Counted from the stretch's first letter, positions 47,197 to 57,946 are shown. The stretch: 64,000 nucleotides of DNA from JANNRA01 sp031401035 (GCA_031401035.1 JANNRA010000112.1:1-64000); one strand, 5' to 3'. Numbers and translations: made by a program. The notes: generated by a model from the letters alone, not told the origin.

Positions 47197-47226
47197 TTTC
47201 CGCAGGTCTTCGGGTAGACGTTGACC

Positions 47227-47490
47227 GTGGCCAAGCGCGACACTCTTCTCGTCCAAGTCCTGAGCGGCACGGCGGATGCGAACGTCCCCTTCGACGGGCT
47301 GCGCCGACTGCTCGGCCGCCTCGGATTCGACGAGCGGATCCGCGGCAGTCATCACATTTTCACCAAGACCGGAATCGTGGAAATCCTGAATCTGCAGCCC
47401 AAGGGCCGTGACGCGAAGGCATATCAAGTCAAGCAGGTGCGGGTTGTGATCGTGAAGTATCGGTTGGCGGGAGGAGCCAATGGCCAGTAA
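47227..47490 (+). CDS. hicA: cassette 4a: HicA family toxin (mRNA interferase)
   Basis: 87 residues from GTG 47227 (TTG 47221 also in frame). It has the double-stranded-RNA-binding-like fold with the catalytic His in RGSHHIFTKTGIVEILNLQP, then KAYQVKQVRVVIVKYRL. HicA cleaves mRNA when freed from HicB. Its end overlaps hicB by 11 bases. Such pairs are frequent stabilising passengers of chromosomal integrons. Confidence 0.92.
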   Translation: MAKRDTLLVQVLSGTADANVPFDGLRRLLGRLGFDERIRGSHHIFTKTGIVEILNLQPKGRDAKAYQVKQVRVVIVKYRLAGGANGQ

Positions 47491-47698
47491 GTGGAAGTAC
47501 GAGATCATCATCTATTGGAGCGACGAGGATGAGGCCTACGTCGCCGAGGTGCCTGAGTTGCCGGGCTGCGCCGCCGACGGCACGACCTACAAGCAGGCCC
47601 TCGCCAACGCGGAGATCGTGATTCGCGAGTGGATCGAGACCGCGCGTGAACTAGGCCGACCGATCCCCGAGCCCAAAGGGCGCCTCCTGTATGCGTAA
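47480..47698 (+). CDS. hicB: cassette 4b: HicB family antitoxin
   Basis: 72 residues. The partial RNase H fold is typical: YEIIIYWSDEDEAYVAEVPELPGCAADGTTYKQALANAEIVIREWI. There is no C-terminal DNA-binding domain, so it may only bind and neutralise HicA. Its stop lies three bases before attC4. Confidence 0.92.
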   Translation: MASKWKYEIIIYWSDEDEAYVAEVPELPGCAADGTTYKQALANAEIVIREWIETARELGRPIPEPKGRLLYA

Positions 47699-47701
47699 GG
47701 G

Positions 47702-47791
47702 GCCGAACAAGGCGATCGACCCGCCCGGCCTGAGCGGCATCGCTCGCCGCGCAGCAGCCTGCGCCGGCGGGTCATCGCCAGCGCGTTAGGC
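47702..47791 (+). other. attC4
   Basis: R'' GCCGAAC (47702-47708), R' GTTAGGC (47785-47791). The stem GGCGAT-GACCCGCC has one unpaired C on the left arm, and the apical region is longer and imperfect. It differs in sequence from the other four, suggesting this cassette has another origin. Confidence 0.9.
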
Positions 47792-47827
47792 CGCTATCCC
47801 GCACCATCACCTCGCGGTGACCAGACG

Positions 47828-49576
47828 ATGAAGATGACAATGAGAGCACTGGCTTGCGCGCTGCTGACCGGAGCTATGGCGACCGCCGTCACGGCGCAGG
47901 AGGAGCGCGGTGCGATCACCGTCTTCATTGCGAAGAAGATCGTCACCATGGATCCGACTCGGCCCACAGCCACAGCGGTCGCCGTCCGCAATGGCACCAT
48001 TCTTGGCGTAGGTTCGCTCAAGGACCTTGCGCCCTGGCTCACGACGGCCAAGTACACCGTCAACGAAGAATTCAAGGAGCGGGTGCTGATGCCGGGCTTC
48101 ATCGACCCGCATATGCACCCGATGCTCGCAGCCATCCAGTTCGGCACGACATGGATCACGCCCGAGCCGTGGGATGTGATGGGTGCAAAGATCCCCGCCA
48201 CCATTGGACACGAAGCGTACCTGAGCGCCTTGAAGGCAGCGTTTGCCGCTGCCCCAAAGGCCGAGCCGATGTTCATCACATGGGGCTACAACCAGATGTT
48301 CCACGGTGACATGTCGCGTGCGCAACTGGATACCATCTCCAGCACCTATCCCATTTTCGTCTGGCACCGCTCGGCGCATGAGGCGTACTTCAATACGCCG
48401 ATGCTCAAGTACCTGGAAGGTAAGGGAGTCACCGAAGCAGTGGTCAAAGGCAATCCTCAGATCAACTGGCAGAAGGGATACTTCTTCGAAGACGGCTTGT
48501 TCAAGGTTGCCGTACCTGCATTAGCCAACTACCTGCTGGCACCCGCGCGCGTGGACATCGGCTATGCCAAAGCGCGCGATTACCTGAACTTCAACGGCAT
48601 CACCACCGTAGCCGACATGAATACCGGCGGCGTCAGTTGGGACTTGGAGGTTGGAGCCCTGAAGCGCACATTTGATCGCAAGGACTCGCCGGTGCGCGTA
48701 CGCCTGACCCCAGACGCCGTGGCGCTGGCCGCCGCCATGAAGAGCGCGGATGCGGCGTTTGCCTTCATTGGTAGAGCCGGTGAGAAGAACACTCGACACA
48801 TCTTCACAAACGGGGCGATGAAGCTGTTTGCTGACGGGGCGATGTTCTCTCAACTGATGCAGCTATCGCCCCCTGGCTACATCGATGGGCATCAGGGTGC
48901 CTGGATCACGCAGCCCGCGCCGTTCGAGGAAGCCGCGCGCCGCTATTGGAATGCGGGCTATCAGATACATGTTCACACGAACGGTGACCACGGCGCGACG
49001 ATGGTGCTCGACGTTCTCGAGAAACTCAAGGACGAAAAACCCCGAGCTGATCACCGCTTCACGATCGAACACTATGGCTATGCCACCGATGGCGTCAGTC
49101 GCAGGGTTGCGTTGCTCGGGGCGCTGGTCTCGGCTAATCCCTTCTACTTGTACGACCTCGGCGACAAATACGCCGAAGTGGGTTTGGGCGATGATCGAGC
49201 TGCGCGGATCACGCCGCTCGGCGGGCTCGCCCGTCGTGGAGTTCCTGTCGCGCTGCATTCGGACTTTGCGATGGCGCCTGCCGCGCCGCTCTTGCTTGCG
49301 TGGACGGCAATCACCCGCGAGACCCAGTCCGGCAAGGTGTTCGGACCCGAAGAGCGTTTGACGATGGATCAGGCCATGAAGGCGATCACCATCGACGCGG
49401 CCTACATCCTCCACCTGGAGGATCGCCTCGGCAGCATCGAGGCCGGAAAGCTGGCGGATTTCACCGTCCTCGATCAGGACCCCTACGCGGTCGGCGCGGC
49501 TGGGCTGCGCAACATCAAGGTCTGGGGCACGGTGTTTGAGGCCGCATCGCATCCCGCCAAAGCAAGCGCACCCTAA
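47828..49576 (+). CDS. cassette 5: exported amidohydrolase (YtcJ/Amidohydro_3-like)
   Basis: 582 residues. A signal peptide (ALACALLTGAMATAVTAQ) indicates export. The metal-dependent hydrolase barrel has DPHMHP (HxH metal pair), HVHTNGDHG, IEHYG and LHSDFAM. The composite beta domain closes with GSIEAGKLADFTVLDQDPY. It would cleave an amide or similar C-N bond; the substrate is unknown. The start could also be the ATG at 47834 or 47840. It is unusually long for an integron cassette and less GC-rich than the core genes. Confidence 0.88.
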   Translation: MKMTMRALACALLTGAMATAVTAQEERGAITVFIAKKIVTMDPTRPTATAVAVRNGTILGVGSLKDLAPWLTTAKYTVNEEFKERVLMPGFIDPHMHPMLAAIQFGTTWITPEPWDVMGAKIPATIGHEAYLSALKAAFAAAPKAEPMFITWGYNQMFHGDMSRAQLDTISSTYPIFVWHRSAHEAYFNTPMLKYLEGKGVTEAVVKGNPQINWQKGYFFEDGLFKVAVPALANYLLAPARVDIGYAKARDYLNFNGITTVADMNTGGVSWDLEVGALKRTFDRKDSPVRVRLTPDAVALAAAMKSADAAFAFIGRAGEKNTRHIFTNGAMKLFADGAMFSQLMQLSPPGYIDGHQGAWITQPAPFEEAARRYWNAGYQIHVHTNGDHGATMVLDVLEKLKDEKPRADHRFTIEHYGYATDGVSRRVALLGALVSANPFYLYDLGDKYAEVGLGDDRAARITPLGGLARRGVPVALHSDFAMAPAAPLLLAWTAITRETQSGKVFGPEERLTMDQAMKAITIDAAYILHLEDRLGSIEAGKLADFTVLDQDPYAVGAAGLRNIKVWGTVFEAASHPAKASAP

Positions 49577-49603
49577 ACAGATGCTGTTCGATCCCTTGAA
49601 GCG

Positions 49604-49663
49604 GCCTAACAACGGCATGCAGCGGACGACGCTTCGCGTCGCCGCTGATGCCGGGCGTTGGCC
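49604..49663 (+). other. attC5
   Basis: R'' GCCTAAC (49604-49610), R' GTTGGCC (49657-49663). The stem CGGCAT-CAGCGG-CGACGC has an unpaired G and A on the left arm, as in attC1-3, with a TTC loop. Confidence 0.93.
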
Positions 49664-49677
49664 GAAGGAGCGTTGCG

Positions 49678-49973
49678 ATGATCAGGGACCGTGCCCCAGT
49701 GCCGATGCACGGAGTGCGGCGCCAGCTCGCAGCACAGGGCATCGGGTGGCACTGGCGGGAGGCGATCCATGCCATCGGCCAGAAGGACATCGGCGCGATC
49801 GCCGATGTCCTGGGACACAACCCGTTCCTGATGGGCGAGACGGCAACCGGGATCGACGCGGTTACGTGCGGCGTCCTGGCGAACATCGTGAACGTGCCCG
49901 TCGCGCGCCCCGTCAAGGATGCGGCGGTGCAGCGCAGGAATCTCGTCGATTTCATCGAGGGGGTGCGCGGTCG

Positions 49974-49986
<13 letters not shown>
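49678..49986 (+). pseudogene. C-terminal fragment of a glutathione S-transferase-like protein
   Basis: 102 residues with GAAGGAG before the ATG. GHNPFLMGETATGIDAVTCGVLANI and NLVDFIEGVRGRYF match the helical C-terminal domain of the GST/metaxin-like family. The thioredoxin-like N-terminal half is absent, and attC5 abuts where it should be. It is either a truncated gene captured as the last cassette or an old gene cut by integron activity. No attC is found after it. It overlaps the convergent next gene by 13 bases. Confidence 0.7.
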
Positions 49987-51848
<1,862 letters not shown>

Positions 51849-52082
51849 GCGCTCCCCCTGGTCGGCGTCGCCGTCGCGCAGCGAACGACAGCACAGTAGC
51901 GTTGGCGCGAGAAAGTGCCACGGTGCCAACCGCCGTTCGGGAGGTCCAAACCGCTGCGCGGGCGCGTCGGGCGGCGCCGCCGGTCCCGCGCATCGCCATC
52001 GTTGCGCAAGTCCGACGATTGTCTGCGTTCACCCTGACACCCCGGTTGCCCGCCCGGGCCCCAGGCCGCTACACACCCGGAC

Positions 52083-52715
52083 ATGCCGTTTCGCAAGCAA
52101 CTGTTCGAGAACAACCGGCGCTGGGCGGCGCGCATGACCGAGCTGGACCCGGACTTCTTCGCCACCCTGGCCCGACAGCAGTCGCCGAAGTTCCTGTGGA
52201 TCGGCTGCTCGGACAGCCGCGTCCCGGCGAACGAGATCGTCGGCCTACTGCCCGGCGAGCTGTTCGTGCACCGCAACGTCGCCAACGTCGTCATCCACAC
52301 CGACCTCAACTGCCTGTCGGTGCTGCAGTACGCCATCGACATCCTGCACGTGGAGCACATCATGGTCTGCGGCCACTACGGCTGCGGCGGGGTGCGTGCG
52401 GCGATGAGCAATGCCGAGCTCGGTCTGATCGACAACTGGCTGCGGTCGATCAAGGATGTGTACCAGGGCAATCGCGCCACGCTCGACTTCATGAGCGACG
52501 AGGACGCGCGTCTCGACCGGTTGTGCGAGCTCAACGTCGCCCAGCAGGTGGCCAACGTCTGCCACACCACCATCGTCCAGGGCGCCTGGCGGCACGGCCG
52601 TCCGGTCACCGTGCACGGCTTCATCTACGACGTCCGCGACGGCCTGCTACGCGATCTCGGCTTCTGCGTCGACGGCGTCGATCAGATCCCTCCCATCTAC
52701 CGCGTCTCGGAGTGA
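52083..52715 (+). CDS. can: beta-class carbonic anhydrase
   Basis: 210 residues. Zinc ligands and dyad: CSDSRVPA (Cys, Asp-Arg) and CGHYGCGGV (His, Cys). LFVHRNVANVV and GRPVTVHGFIYDVRDG are conserved. It interconverts CO2 and bicarbonate in the cytoplasm. A single gene with 234 bases of apparently empty DNA before it. Confidence 0.97.
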   Translation: MPFRKQLFENNRRWAARMTELDPDFFATLARQQSPKFLWIGCSDSRVPANEIVGLLPGELFVHRNVANVVIHTDLNCLSVLQYAIDILHVEHIMVCGHYGCGGVRAAMSNAELGLIDNWLRSIKDVYQGNRATLDFMSDEDARLDRLCELNVAQQVANVCHTTIVQGAWRHGRPVTVHGFIYDVRDGLLRDLGFCVDGVDQIPPIYRVSE

Positions 52716-52740
52716 CCGCCCGGCGCCGCGGCCGCTCCGC

Positions 52741-52907
52741 CTAGTGTCGTGAATCCGCAATCCCCGCTACAGCTCGGGGAGCCCTCGGCGCCCCTGGCTA
52801 GGCGCGCCGCCGCAGGAATATCGGGCCATATTCCAAGGCGGCGCAACGCCGCCAGGGGTGTCGAGAGCCAGCGAGATGTGGCGGGGATCTCGGATTCACG
52901 ACACTAG
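52741..52907. mobile_element. 167-base MITE with 27-base terminal inverted repeats
   Basis: The ends 52741-52767 and 52881-52907 match inverted at 25 of 27 positions, starting CTAGTGTCGTGAATCCG. The inside is itself a near-palindrome: CCCCTGGC ... GGAATAT-CGGGCC-ATATTCC ... GCCAGGGG. Both ends carry CTAG, compatible with TA (IS630/mariner-like) or CTAG (IS5-like) target duplication. It has no coding capacity. The TAG stop of the next gene is in its right end. Confidence 0.9.
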
Positions 52908-54112
52908 CGCGGGTAGTGATACCCCCGGTCGAGGGGCGCGCGGTCGCGGCTGCCGTCGGGATTGGTCGAGCGCGCCAGGAGTTCCTCCTCCAGCGCCGTG
53001 TCGATGCGGCCGCTGCCGCTGTCGACCGCCGGACTGTCGGGCTCGAGGTGCAGATCGCCGGCAGCGATGTTGACAATCAACGGATCGACGTTGAGGTCGT
53101 TGGCACCGCGCACCTCGGCCGGGTTGTACACCGCGGTCGGGTCTTCTGCCTCGGGCTGGAACACCACGTTGTAGTCGCCGAGGTAGCCCTCGGTGCCGCC
53201 GCTGGCGTCGATGCCGACGTTGGGTCCGGCCTCCTGCAGGATGTTGTTGATCACCTGCGTGTCGCTCGGTTCGGCGCCGCCATTGGCGCGCAACGAGATG
53301 CCGGCACGGTCGGTGAGGGCGACGCTGTTGTTGATGATCTGCGTGCGGGTGGCGCTGCCGGTGACGACGATGCCGCGGTCGGCGGCGAAGACGAGGTTGT
53401 TGAACAGCAGCACGTCGCGCGAGCTGTCGACGCGGATGCCGTCCGCCGTCGCGGCGTTGGCGATGACGCAGTGGCGGACGACGGCACCATCGGAGCCGCC
53501 GCGCACACGCACGGCGACGGCGGCGGCGGGCGGGTCCAGCGCCGGTGCGGCGCCGCGCAAGATGAAGCCGTCGACCGTGACGAATGGCGAATTGGTGATG
53601 ATCAGTCCGAACGGCGCGCCGTCGGCGTCGAGGATGACGTCGCCGTCGGGATCGCCGGTGAACTCGCCGCTGCGGTCCGCGATGATGCGAATCGGTAGCG
53701 TCTCGGTGGCCGCGACGTTGGTCACCGCGACGCGGCCGCGGTAGACGCCGCGGCCGACGTACATGGTGCTCCCGGGTGTCAGCAGTTTGGCCGCGAACTC
53801 GACGGTCCGCAGGGGCTGCTCGGCGGTGAAGCCGGGGTTGGAGTCGTTGCCGTTCTGGCTCACAAAGAGGGTTACTGGCGGTCCCGGCGTGCGCGTCGGG
53901 CGCGGGGTGTTGGTCGGTCCGCCGGTGCGCGTCGCGGTGTAGGTCGGGCCGCCGGTGCGCGTCGGCGTGCGGCTCGGGCCACGTGTCCGGGTTGCCGTGC
54001 GCGTCGAGTTCGGATCCGGCGTCAGGGTTGGCACCGGGCTGGAGCCGCTGGAGCTGCCGCAGCCCGGCAGCACCAGGCACGCCGTCAGGAACAGAGTCGG
54101 CAATCGTCGCAT
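52904..54112 (-). CDS. surface lipoprotein with right-handed parallel beta-helix
   Basis: 402 residues from ATG 54112 (GAGG five bases upstream; GTG 54118 is an alternative). The lipobox is LVLPGC. Residues ~25-80 are a Thr/Pro linker of repeated TxTRTGGPT units, then a pectate-lyase-like beta-helix (VSQNGNDSNPGFTAEQPLRTVEFA; repeated runs such as VDGFILRG, VVRHCVIAN, LLFNNLVF, IINNSV, VINNILQE). This is the usual extracellular polysaccharide-binding or -cleaving fold; the active site is not evident. Its stop codon is provided by the MITE end. Confidence 0.85.
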   Translation of the reverse strand: MRRLPTLFLTACLVLPGCGSSSGSSPVPTLTPDPNSTRTATRTRGPSRTPTRTGGPTYTATRTGGPTNTPRPTRTPGPPVTLFVSQNGNDSNPGFTAEQPLRTVEFAAKLLTPGSTMYVGRGVYRGRVAVTNVAATETLPIRIIADRSGEFTGDPDGDVILDADGAPFGLIITNSPFVTVDGFILRGAAPALDPPAAAVAVRVRGGSDGAVVRHCVIANAATADGIRVDSSRDVLLFNNLVFAADRGIVVTGSATRTQIINNSVALTDRAGISLRANGGAEPSDTQVINNILQEAGPNVGIDASGGTEGYLGDYNVVFQPEAEDPTAVYNPAEVRGANDLNVDPLIVNIAAGDLHLEPDSPAVDSGSGRIDTALEEELLARSTNPDGSRDRAPLDRGYHYPR

Positions 54113-54250
54113 GCGCACCTCAGTGAAATCCCCTCGACGCTAGCCAGCCCGAGCGCGGCTTGCCAGCGAAACCTGCGTCGTCTGCGACGATCGTGGCCGG
54201 CCGTAGGCAGCGGCGGCGACGGCGTGCCATAGATCGTGGCGGAGGGCGGC

Positions 54251-54721
54251 ATGCGATTCGAAGCGGAAGCTATCGGGGTGGTCGAGGGCGCGCGCAGCGA
54301 GGCCGAGGACGACAATTGGGGCGGCGCCGAGTCCTGCATCCTCCTGGCGGAGCGCTTCGATGCGGCGGCGCTGCAGGGCCTGGAGGAGTTCTCGCACGTC
54401 GAGGTGCTGTTCTTCTTCCACCGCGTCGATCCGGCCAAGGTGGTGTCCGGAGCCCGGCATCCGCGCAACAATCCCGACTGGCCGGCCGTCGGCATCTTCG
54501 CTCAGCGCGGTAAGAACCGGCCGAACCGCATCGGCAGCACCATCTGCCGGGTCGTGCGGCGCGACGGCCGGCGACTGTACGTCGCCGAACTCGACGCCAT
54601 CGCGGGCACGCCGGTGCTCGACGTCAAACCGGTGATGACCGAGTTCCTGCCGCGCACCGCCGTGCGCCAACCCGACTGGTCGCGCGCCCTGATGCGCGAC
54701 TACTGGACCACGGTGGCGTGA
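54251..54721 (+). CDS. trmO: tRNA (N6-threonylcarbamoyladenosine(37)-N6)-methyltransferase TrmO
   Basis: 156 residues from ATG 54251, preceded by GGAGGG; a GTG at 54236 is also in frame. FSHVEVLFFFHRVDPAK, RHPRNNPDWPAVGIFAQRGKNRPNRIGSTICRV and LDAIAGTPVLDVKPVM are the TrmO/UPF0066 signature. It methylates t6A37 in certain tRNAs with S-adenosylmethionine. The following gene starts directly at its stop. Confidence 0.92.
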   Translation: MRFEAEAIGVVEGARSEAEDDNWGGAESCILLAERFDAAALQGLEEFSHVEVLFFFHRVDPAKVVSGARHPRNNPDWPAVGIFAQRGKNRPNRIGSTICRVVRRDGRRLYVAELDAIAGTPVLDVKPVMTEFLPRTAVRQPDWSRALMRDYWTTVA

Positions 54722-55219
54722 GTGCGCCTGCCGCGTCTCGACCTGGTGTCCGCCGCCGCGGTGCTGGGCGTCTGCGCCGCCGGTGCCCTCGGCCTGTCGG
54801 CCGGCGCGCTGCTGACCGAAGGCGCGGTGCTGGTCCCGTGGTGGCGGTCGCTGCCTCCCGAGGCCTTCCTCGACTGGTACGCCACCAACGCGGCACGCCT
54901 GTTCAACTTCTTCGGCGTCGTCGAGATCGCCGCCGGCGTGCTCGCGGTGGCCGCGGCGGCGCTGTACCGGTTCCATCACGGCGGCGGCGGCCTGTTCGTC
55001 GCCGCCGCCGGGCTGGCGGTGGCGGTGCTGTCCTTCTTCCCGCTCTACTTCGAGCAGGTGAACGCCGACTTCGCCGCCGGCACGGTGGAGCTCGCGGCCG
55101 TCGCCGGCGAGCTGGCGCTCTGGGCGGCCTGGCACTGGGCGCGCACGCTGATCGGTGTCGGCGCCTTCGTCGCTGCGCTGCTGGCGGTGCGTGCCGCCGG
55201 CGCTCCGGCGCGCGACTGA
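54722..55219 (+). CDS. four-helix integral membrane protein (DUF1772-like)
   Basis: 165 residues from a GTG immediately after the trmO TGA. Four hydrophobic helices; WRSLPPEAFLDWYATNAARLFNFFGVVEI resembles the anthrone-oxygenase-like DUF1772 family. A catalytic role is unproven. Its stop abuts that of the convergent ABC-F gene. Confidence 0.7.
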   Translation: MRLPRLDLVSAAAVLGVCAAGALGLSAGALLTEGAVLVPWWRSLPPEAFLDWYATNAARLFNFFGVVEIAAGVLAVAAAALYRFHHGGGGLFVAAAGLAVAVLSFFPLYFEQVNADFAAGTVELAAVAGELALWAAWHWARTLIGVGAFVAALLAVRAAGAPARD

Positions 55220-56839
55220 TCAACGCAGGCCGGGCGCCTCGTGGCCGCTGGCGGCGACGTACTCGAGGTAGCCGCCACCGTAGGCGACCGGGCCGTCGGC
55301 GCTGAGTTCGAGGACGCGGTTCGAGAGGTGCGCCAGGAAGCGCCGATCGTGCGAGACGAAGAGCATGGTGCCCTCGTAGTCGGCCAGTGCCCGCACCAAC
55401 ATCTCCTTGGTCGCCATGTCGAGATGGTTGGTCGGCTCGTCGAGCACGAGGAAGTTCGGCCGCTCGTAGAGGATGCGGGCGATGACCAGGCGCGCCTTCT
55501 CACCGCCGGACAGGACGCGGCAACTCTTGTCGATGTCGTCGCCTGAGAAGCCGAAGCAGCCGGCGAGGGCGCGCAGGGCGCCACCGTTGGCGAGCGGGAA
55601 GGCATCCTCGAGGGTGCGCAGCACCGTCTTCAGCGGATCGAGCAGTTCCATGGCGTGCTGCGCGAAGTAGCCGAGCGCGACGTTGGCGCCGAGCTTGACG
55701 GTGCCGGCGTCGGCGCGGCTCTCGCCGGCGATGAGTTTGAGCAACGTCGATTTGCCGGCGCCGTTGACGCCCATAACCGCCCACCGCTCGCCGCGTCGCA
55801 CCACCAGGTCGAGTCCGTCGTAGATGATGCGGTCGCCGTAGCGCTTGACCAGGCCCTCGACCTTCGCCACCTCGTCACCGGCGCGGGCGCAGGGCGGGAA
55901 GTTGAAGACCAGCGTGCTGCGCCGCTTCGGCGGCTCGAGCTTCTCGATCTTGTCGAGCTGCTTGACGCGCGACTGCACCTGCGCCGCTTTCGCGGCCTGC
56001 GCCTTGAAACGCTCGATGAAGCGCATCTCCTTGGCCAGCTTGGCCTGCTGGCGCTGATAGGCGGCTTCGGCGTGGACCTCGCTCTGCGCCCGCTGCGCCT
56101 CGTAGAAGTCGTAGTCGCCGGAGTAACTGGTGAGGTCGCCGCCGTCGATCTCGATGACCCGGCCGACGATGCGGTTGAGGAACTCGCGGTCGTGCGAGGT
56201 CATCAACAGGGCGCCCTCGTAGGTGGTGAGGAAGTGCTCGAGCCAGATCAGCGATTCGATGTCGAGGTGGTTGGAGGGCTCGTCGAGCAGCAGGGCGCTC
56301 GGCCGCATGAGCAGGATGCGGGCCAGGGCGGCGCGCATCTTCCATCCCCCCGACAGGCGGGCGGCGTCGCCGTCCATCATCCCCTGGCTGAAGCCGAGTC
56401 CGGCGAGGATCTCGCGCGCCCGGGCCTCGAGCGCGTAGCCGTCGAGGTCCTCGAAGCGCGCCTGGGCGACGCCGAAGCGCTCGATCAGCTTCTCGATCTC
56501 GTCGGCGCGGTCGGGGTCGGCCATGGCGTGTTCGAGGGCGCGCAACTCGGCGGCGACCTCGGACACCGGACCGGCGCCGTCCATCACTTCGGCGACGACC
56601 GAGCGGCCGCCCATTTCGCCGACGTCCTGGCTGAAGTAGCCGATGGTGACGCCGCGATCGATCGAGACCTGCCCGTCGTCGGGGTGCTCCTCGCCGGTGA
56701 TGAGGCGGAAGACGGTGGACTTGCCGGCGCCGTTGGGGCCGACCAGGCCGACCTTCTCGCCGCGATGCACCGCCGCACCCGCCTCGACGAAGAGGATCTG
56801 CCGCCCGTGCTGCTTGCTGATCTGGTCGAGTCGAATCAT
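55220..56839 (-). CDS. ABC-F family ATPase (ribosome-associated, YbiT-like)
   Basis: 539 residues, two ABC cassettes and no membrane domain. Walker A: GPNGAGKST and GVNGAGKST. Signatures: LSGGWKM and LSGGEKAR. Walker B: LLLDEPSNHLD and LVLDEPTNHLD. A charged linker lies between (QRAQSEVHAEAAYQRQQAKLAKE). ABC-F proteins act on the ribosome in translation control or antibiotic protection. The length and the closing DRRFLAHLSNRVLEL suit the YbiT/EttA group. Confidence 0.93.
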   Translation of the reverse strand: MIRLDQISKQHGRQILFVEAGAAVHRGEKVGLVGPNGAGKSTVFRLITGEEHPDDGQVSIDRGVTIGYFSQDVGEMGGRSVVAEVMDGAGPVSEVAAELRALEHAMADPDRADEIEKLIERFGVAQARFEDLDGYALEARAREILAGLGFSQGMMDGDAARLSGGWKMRAALARILLMRPSALLLDEPSNHLDIESLIWLEHFLTTYEGALLMTSHDREFLNRIVGRVIEIDGGDLTSYSGDYDFYEAQRAQSEVHAEAAYQRQQAKLAKEMRFIERFKAQAAKAAQVQSRVKQLDKIEKLEPPKRRSTLVFNFPPCARAGDEVAKVEGLVKRYGDRIIYDGLDLVVRRGERWAVMGVNGAGKSTLLKLIAGESRADAGTVKLGANVALGYFAQHAMELLDPLKTVLRTLEDAFPLANGGALRALAGCFGFSGDDIDKSCRVLSGGEKARLVIARILYERPNFLVLDEPTNHLDMATKEMLVRALADYEGTMLFVSHDRRFLAHLSNRVLELSADGPVAYGGGYLEYVAASGHEAPGLR

Positions 56840-56964
56840 GCAACCAATCAGCCTAGCCGGCCGGGCGAGGCATTTCGAGATCAGGGCGGATCGGCACGAT
56901 CGTGGCGCGGCCTTGCGCGGCGGCGCCGGCGCCGGCAGCAGTGGGTGGAGGGGGAGGGACCATC

Positions 56965-57345
56965 GTGCCAGGACTGACCGCTGCGATGCTGATCGTCGTC
57001 GGCATCATCCATCTGATGCCGCTGAGTGGCGTGCTCGGCGCGGAGCGGCTGACCGCGCTCTACGGCATCGCCGTCGAGGAGCCGAACCTGCTCGTCTTGA
57101 TGCGTCATCGGGCGGTGCTGTTCGGGCTGCTCGGGGTGATGCTGCTGCTGGCGGCGGCGCGGCCGGCGCTGCAGTCGTTGGCGCTGGCGACCGGATTCGT
57201 CAGTGTCGCGTCGTTCATCTGGCTGGCCTGGTCGGCGGGCGGCGTCAACGCCGCACTCGGCCGCGTCGCGGCGGTCGACCTGGTCGCCATCGCCTGCCTC
57301 GTCGTCGGGGCGGTGAGCTGGGCGCTGACGCCCGGGCGTGCCTGA
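56965..57345 (+). CDS. small four-helix membrane protein
   Basis: 126 residues from a GTG at 56965 with GGGGGAGGGA before it. Helices at about 5-20, 40-60, 65-85 and 95-115; IIHLMPLSGVLGAERLTALYG and LMRHRAVLFGLLGVMLL are conserved-looking. No function known. Its TGA overlaps the ATG of the MOSC gene. Confidence 0.75.
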   Translation: MPGLTAAMLIVVGIIHLMPLSGVLGAERLTALYGIAVEEPNLLVLMRHRAVLFGLLGVMLLLAAARPALQSLALATGFVSVASFIWLAWSAGGVNAALGRVAAVDLVAIACLVVGAVSWALTPGRA

Positions 57346-57899
57346 TGGCGGCGGCGATGCGTGCGATGGTGACGGCGGTGAGTCGCAGCCCGACGCACGC
57401 CATGAGCAAGCCGCCGGTGGACGCCATCCGCCTGCTGTCGGGCCTCGGCGTGGAGGGGGACACGCACCAGGGCGTGACGGTGCAGCACCGCTCGCGCGTG
57501 GCGCAAGACCCGAGCCAGCCGAACCTACGCCAGGTGCATCTGATCCACGCCGAGTTGCATGACGCCCTGCGCACGGCGGGGTTCGACATCGCCGCCGGGG
57601 CGATGGGCGAGAACGTCACGACCCGGGGGGTCGCGTTGCTGGCGCTGCCCCGTGGGGCGCGCCTGCGCCTCGGCGACGAGGCGCTGATCGAGCTCACCGG
57701 GCTGCGCAATCCCTGTGTCCAACTCGACGGCCTGGTGCCGGGGTTGATGGCGGCGACGCTCGAGCGCGACGCCGCCGGTCGGTTGGTGCGCAAGGCCGGC
57801 GTCATGGCGGTGGTGCTGAGCGATGGCACGGTGCGCCCGGGCGATGCGATTCAGGTCATCCTGCCGCCGCCGCCGCATCGCCCGCTGGTGCCGGTGTGA
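57345..57899 (+). CDS. MOSC domain protein
   Basis: 184 residues from ATG 57345 (ATG 57357 possible). VEGDTHQGVTVQHRSRV, VHLIHAEL, GAMGENVTTRGV and GLRNPCVQLDGL with the conserved Cys define the MOSC beta-barrel fold, related to molybdenum-cofactor sulfurase C-termini and YiiM/YuaD enzymes. It probably handles sulfur or reduces N-hydroxylated compounds with Moco. Coupled to the preceding membrane protein gene. Confidence 0.9.
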   Translation: MAAAMRAMVTAVSRSPTHAMSKPPVDAIRLLSGLGVEGDTHQGVTVQHRSRVAQDPSQPNLRQVHLIHAELHDALRTAGFDIAAGAMGENVTTRGVALLALPRGARLRLGDEALIELTGLRNPCVQLDGLVPGLMAATLERDAAGRLVRKAGVMAVVLSDGTVRPGDAIQVILPPPPHRPLVPV

Positions 57900-57946
57900 G
57901 ACGCCCCGTCTCCTTCATGTTCCGCGACTGATCCCGGAGGATGTCC

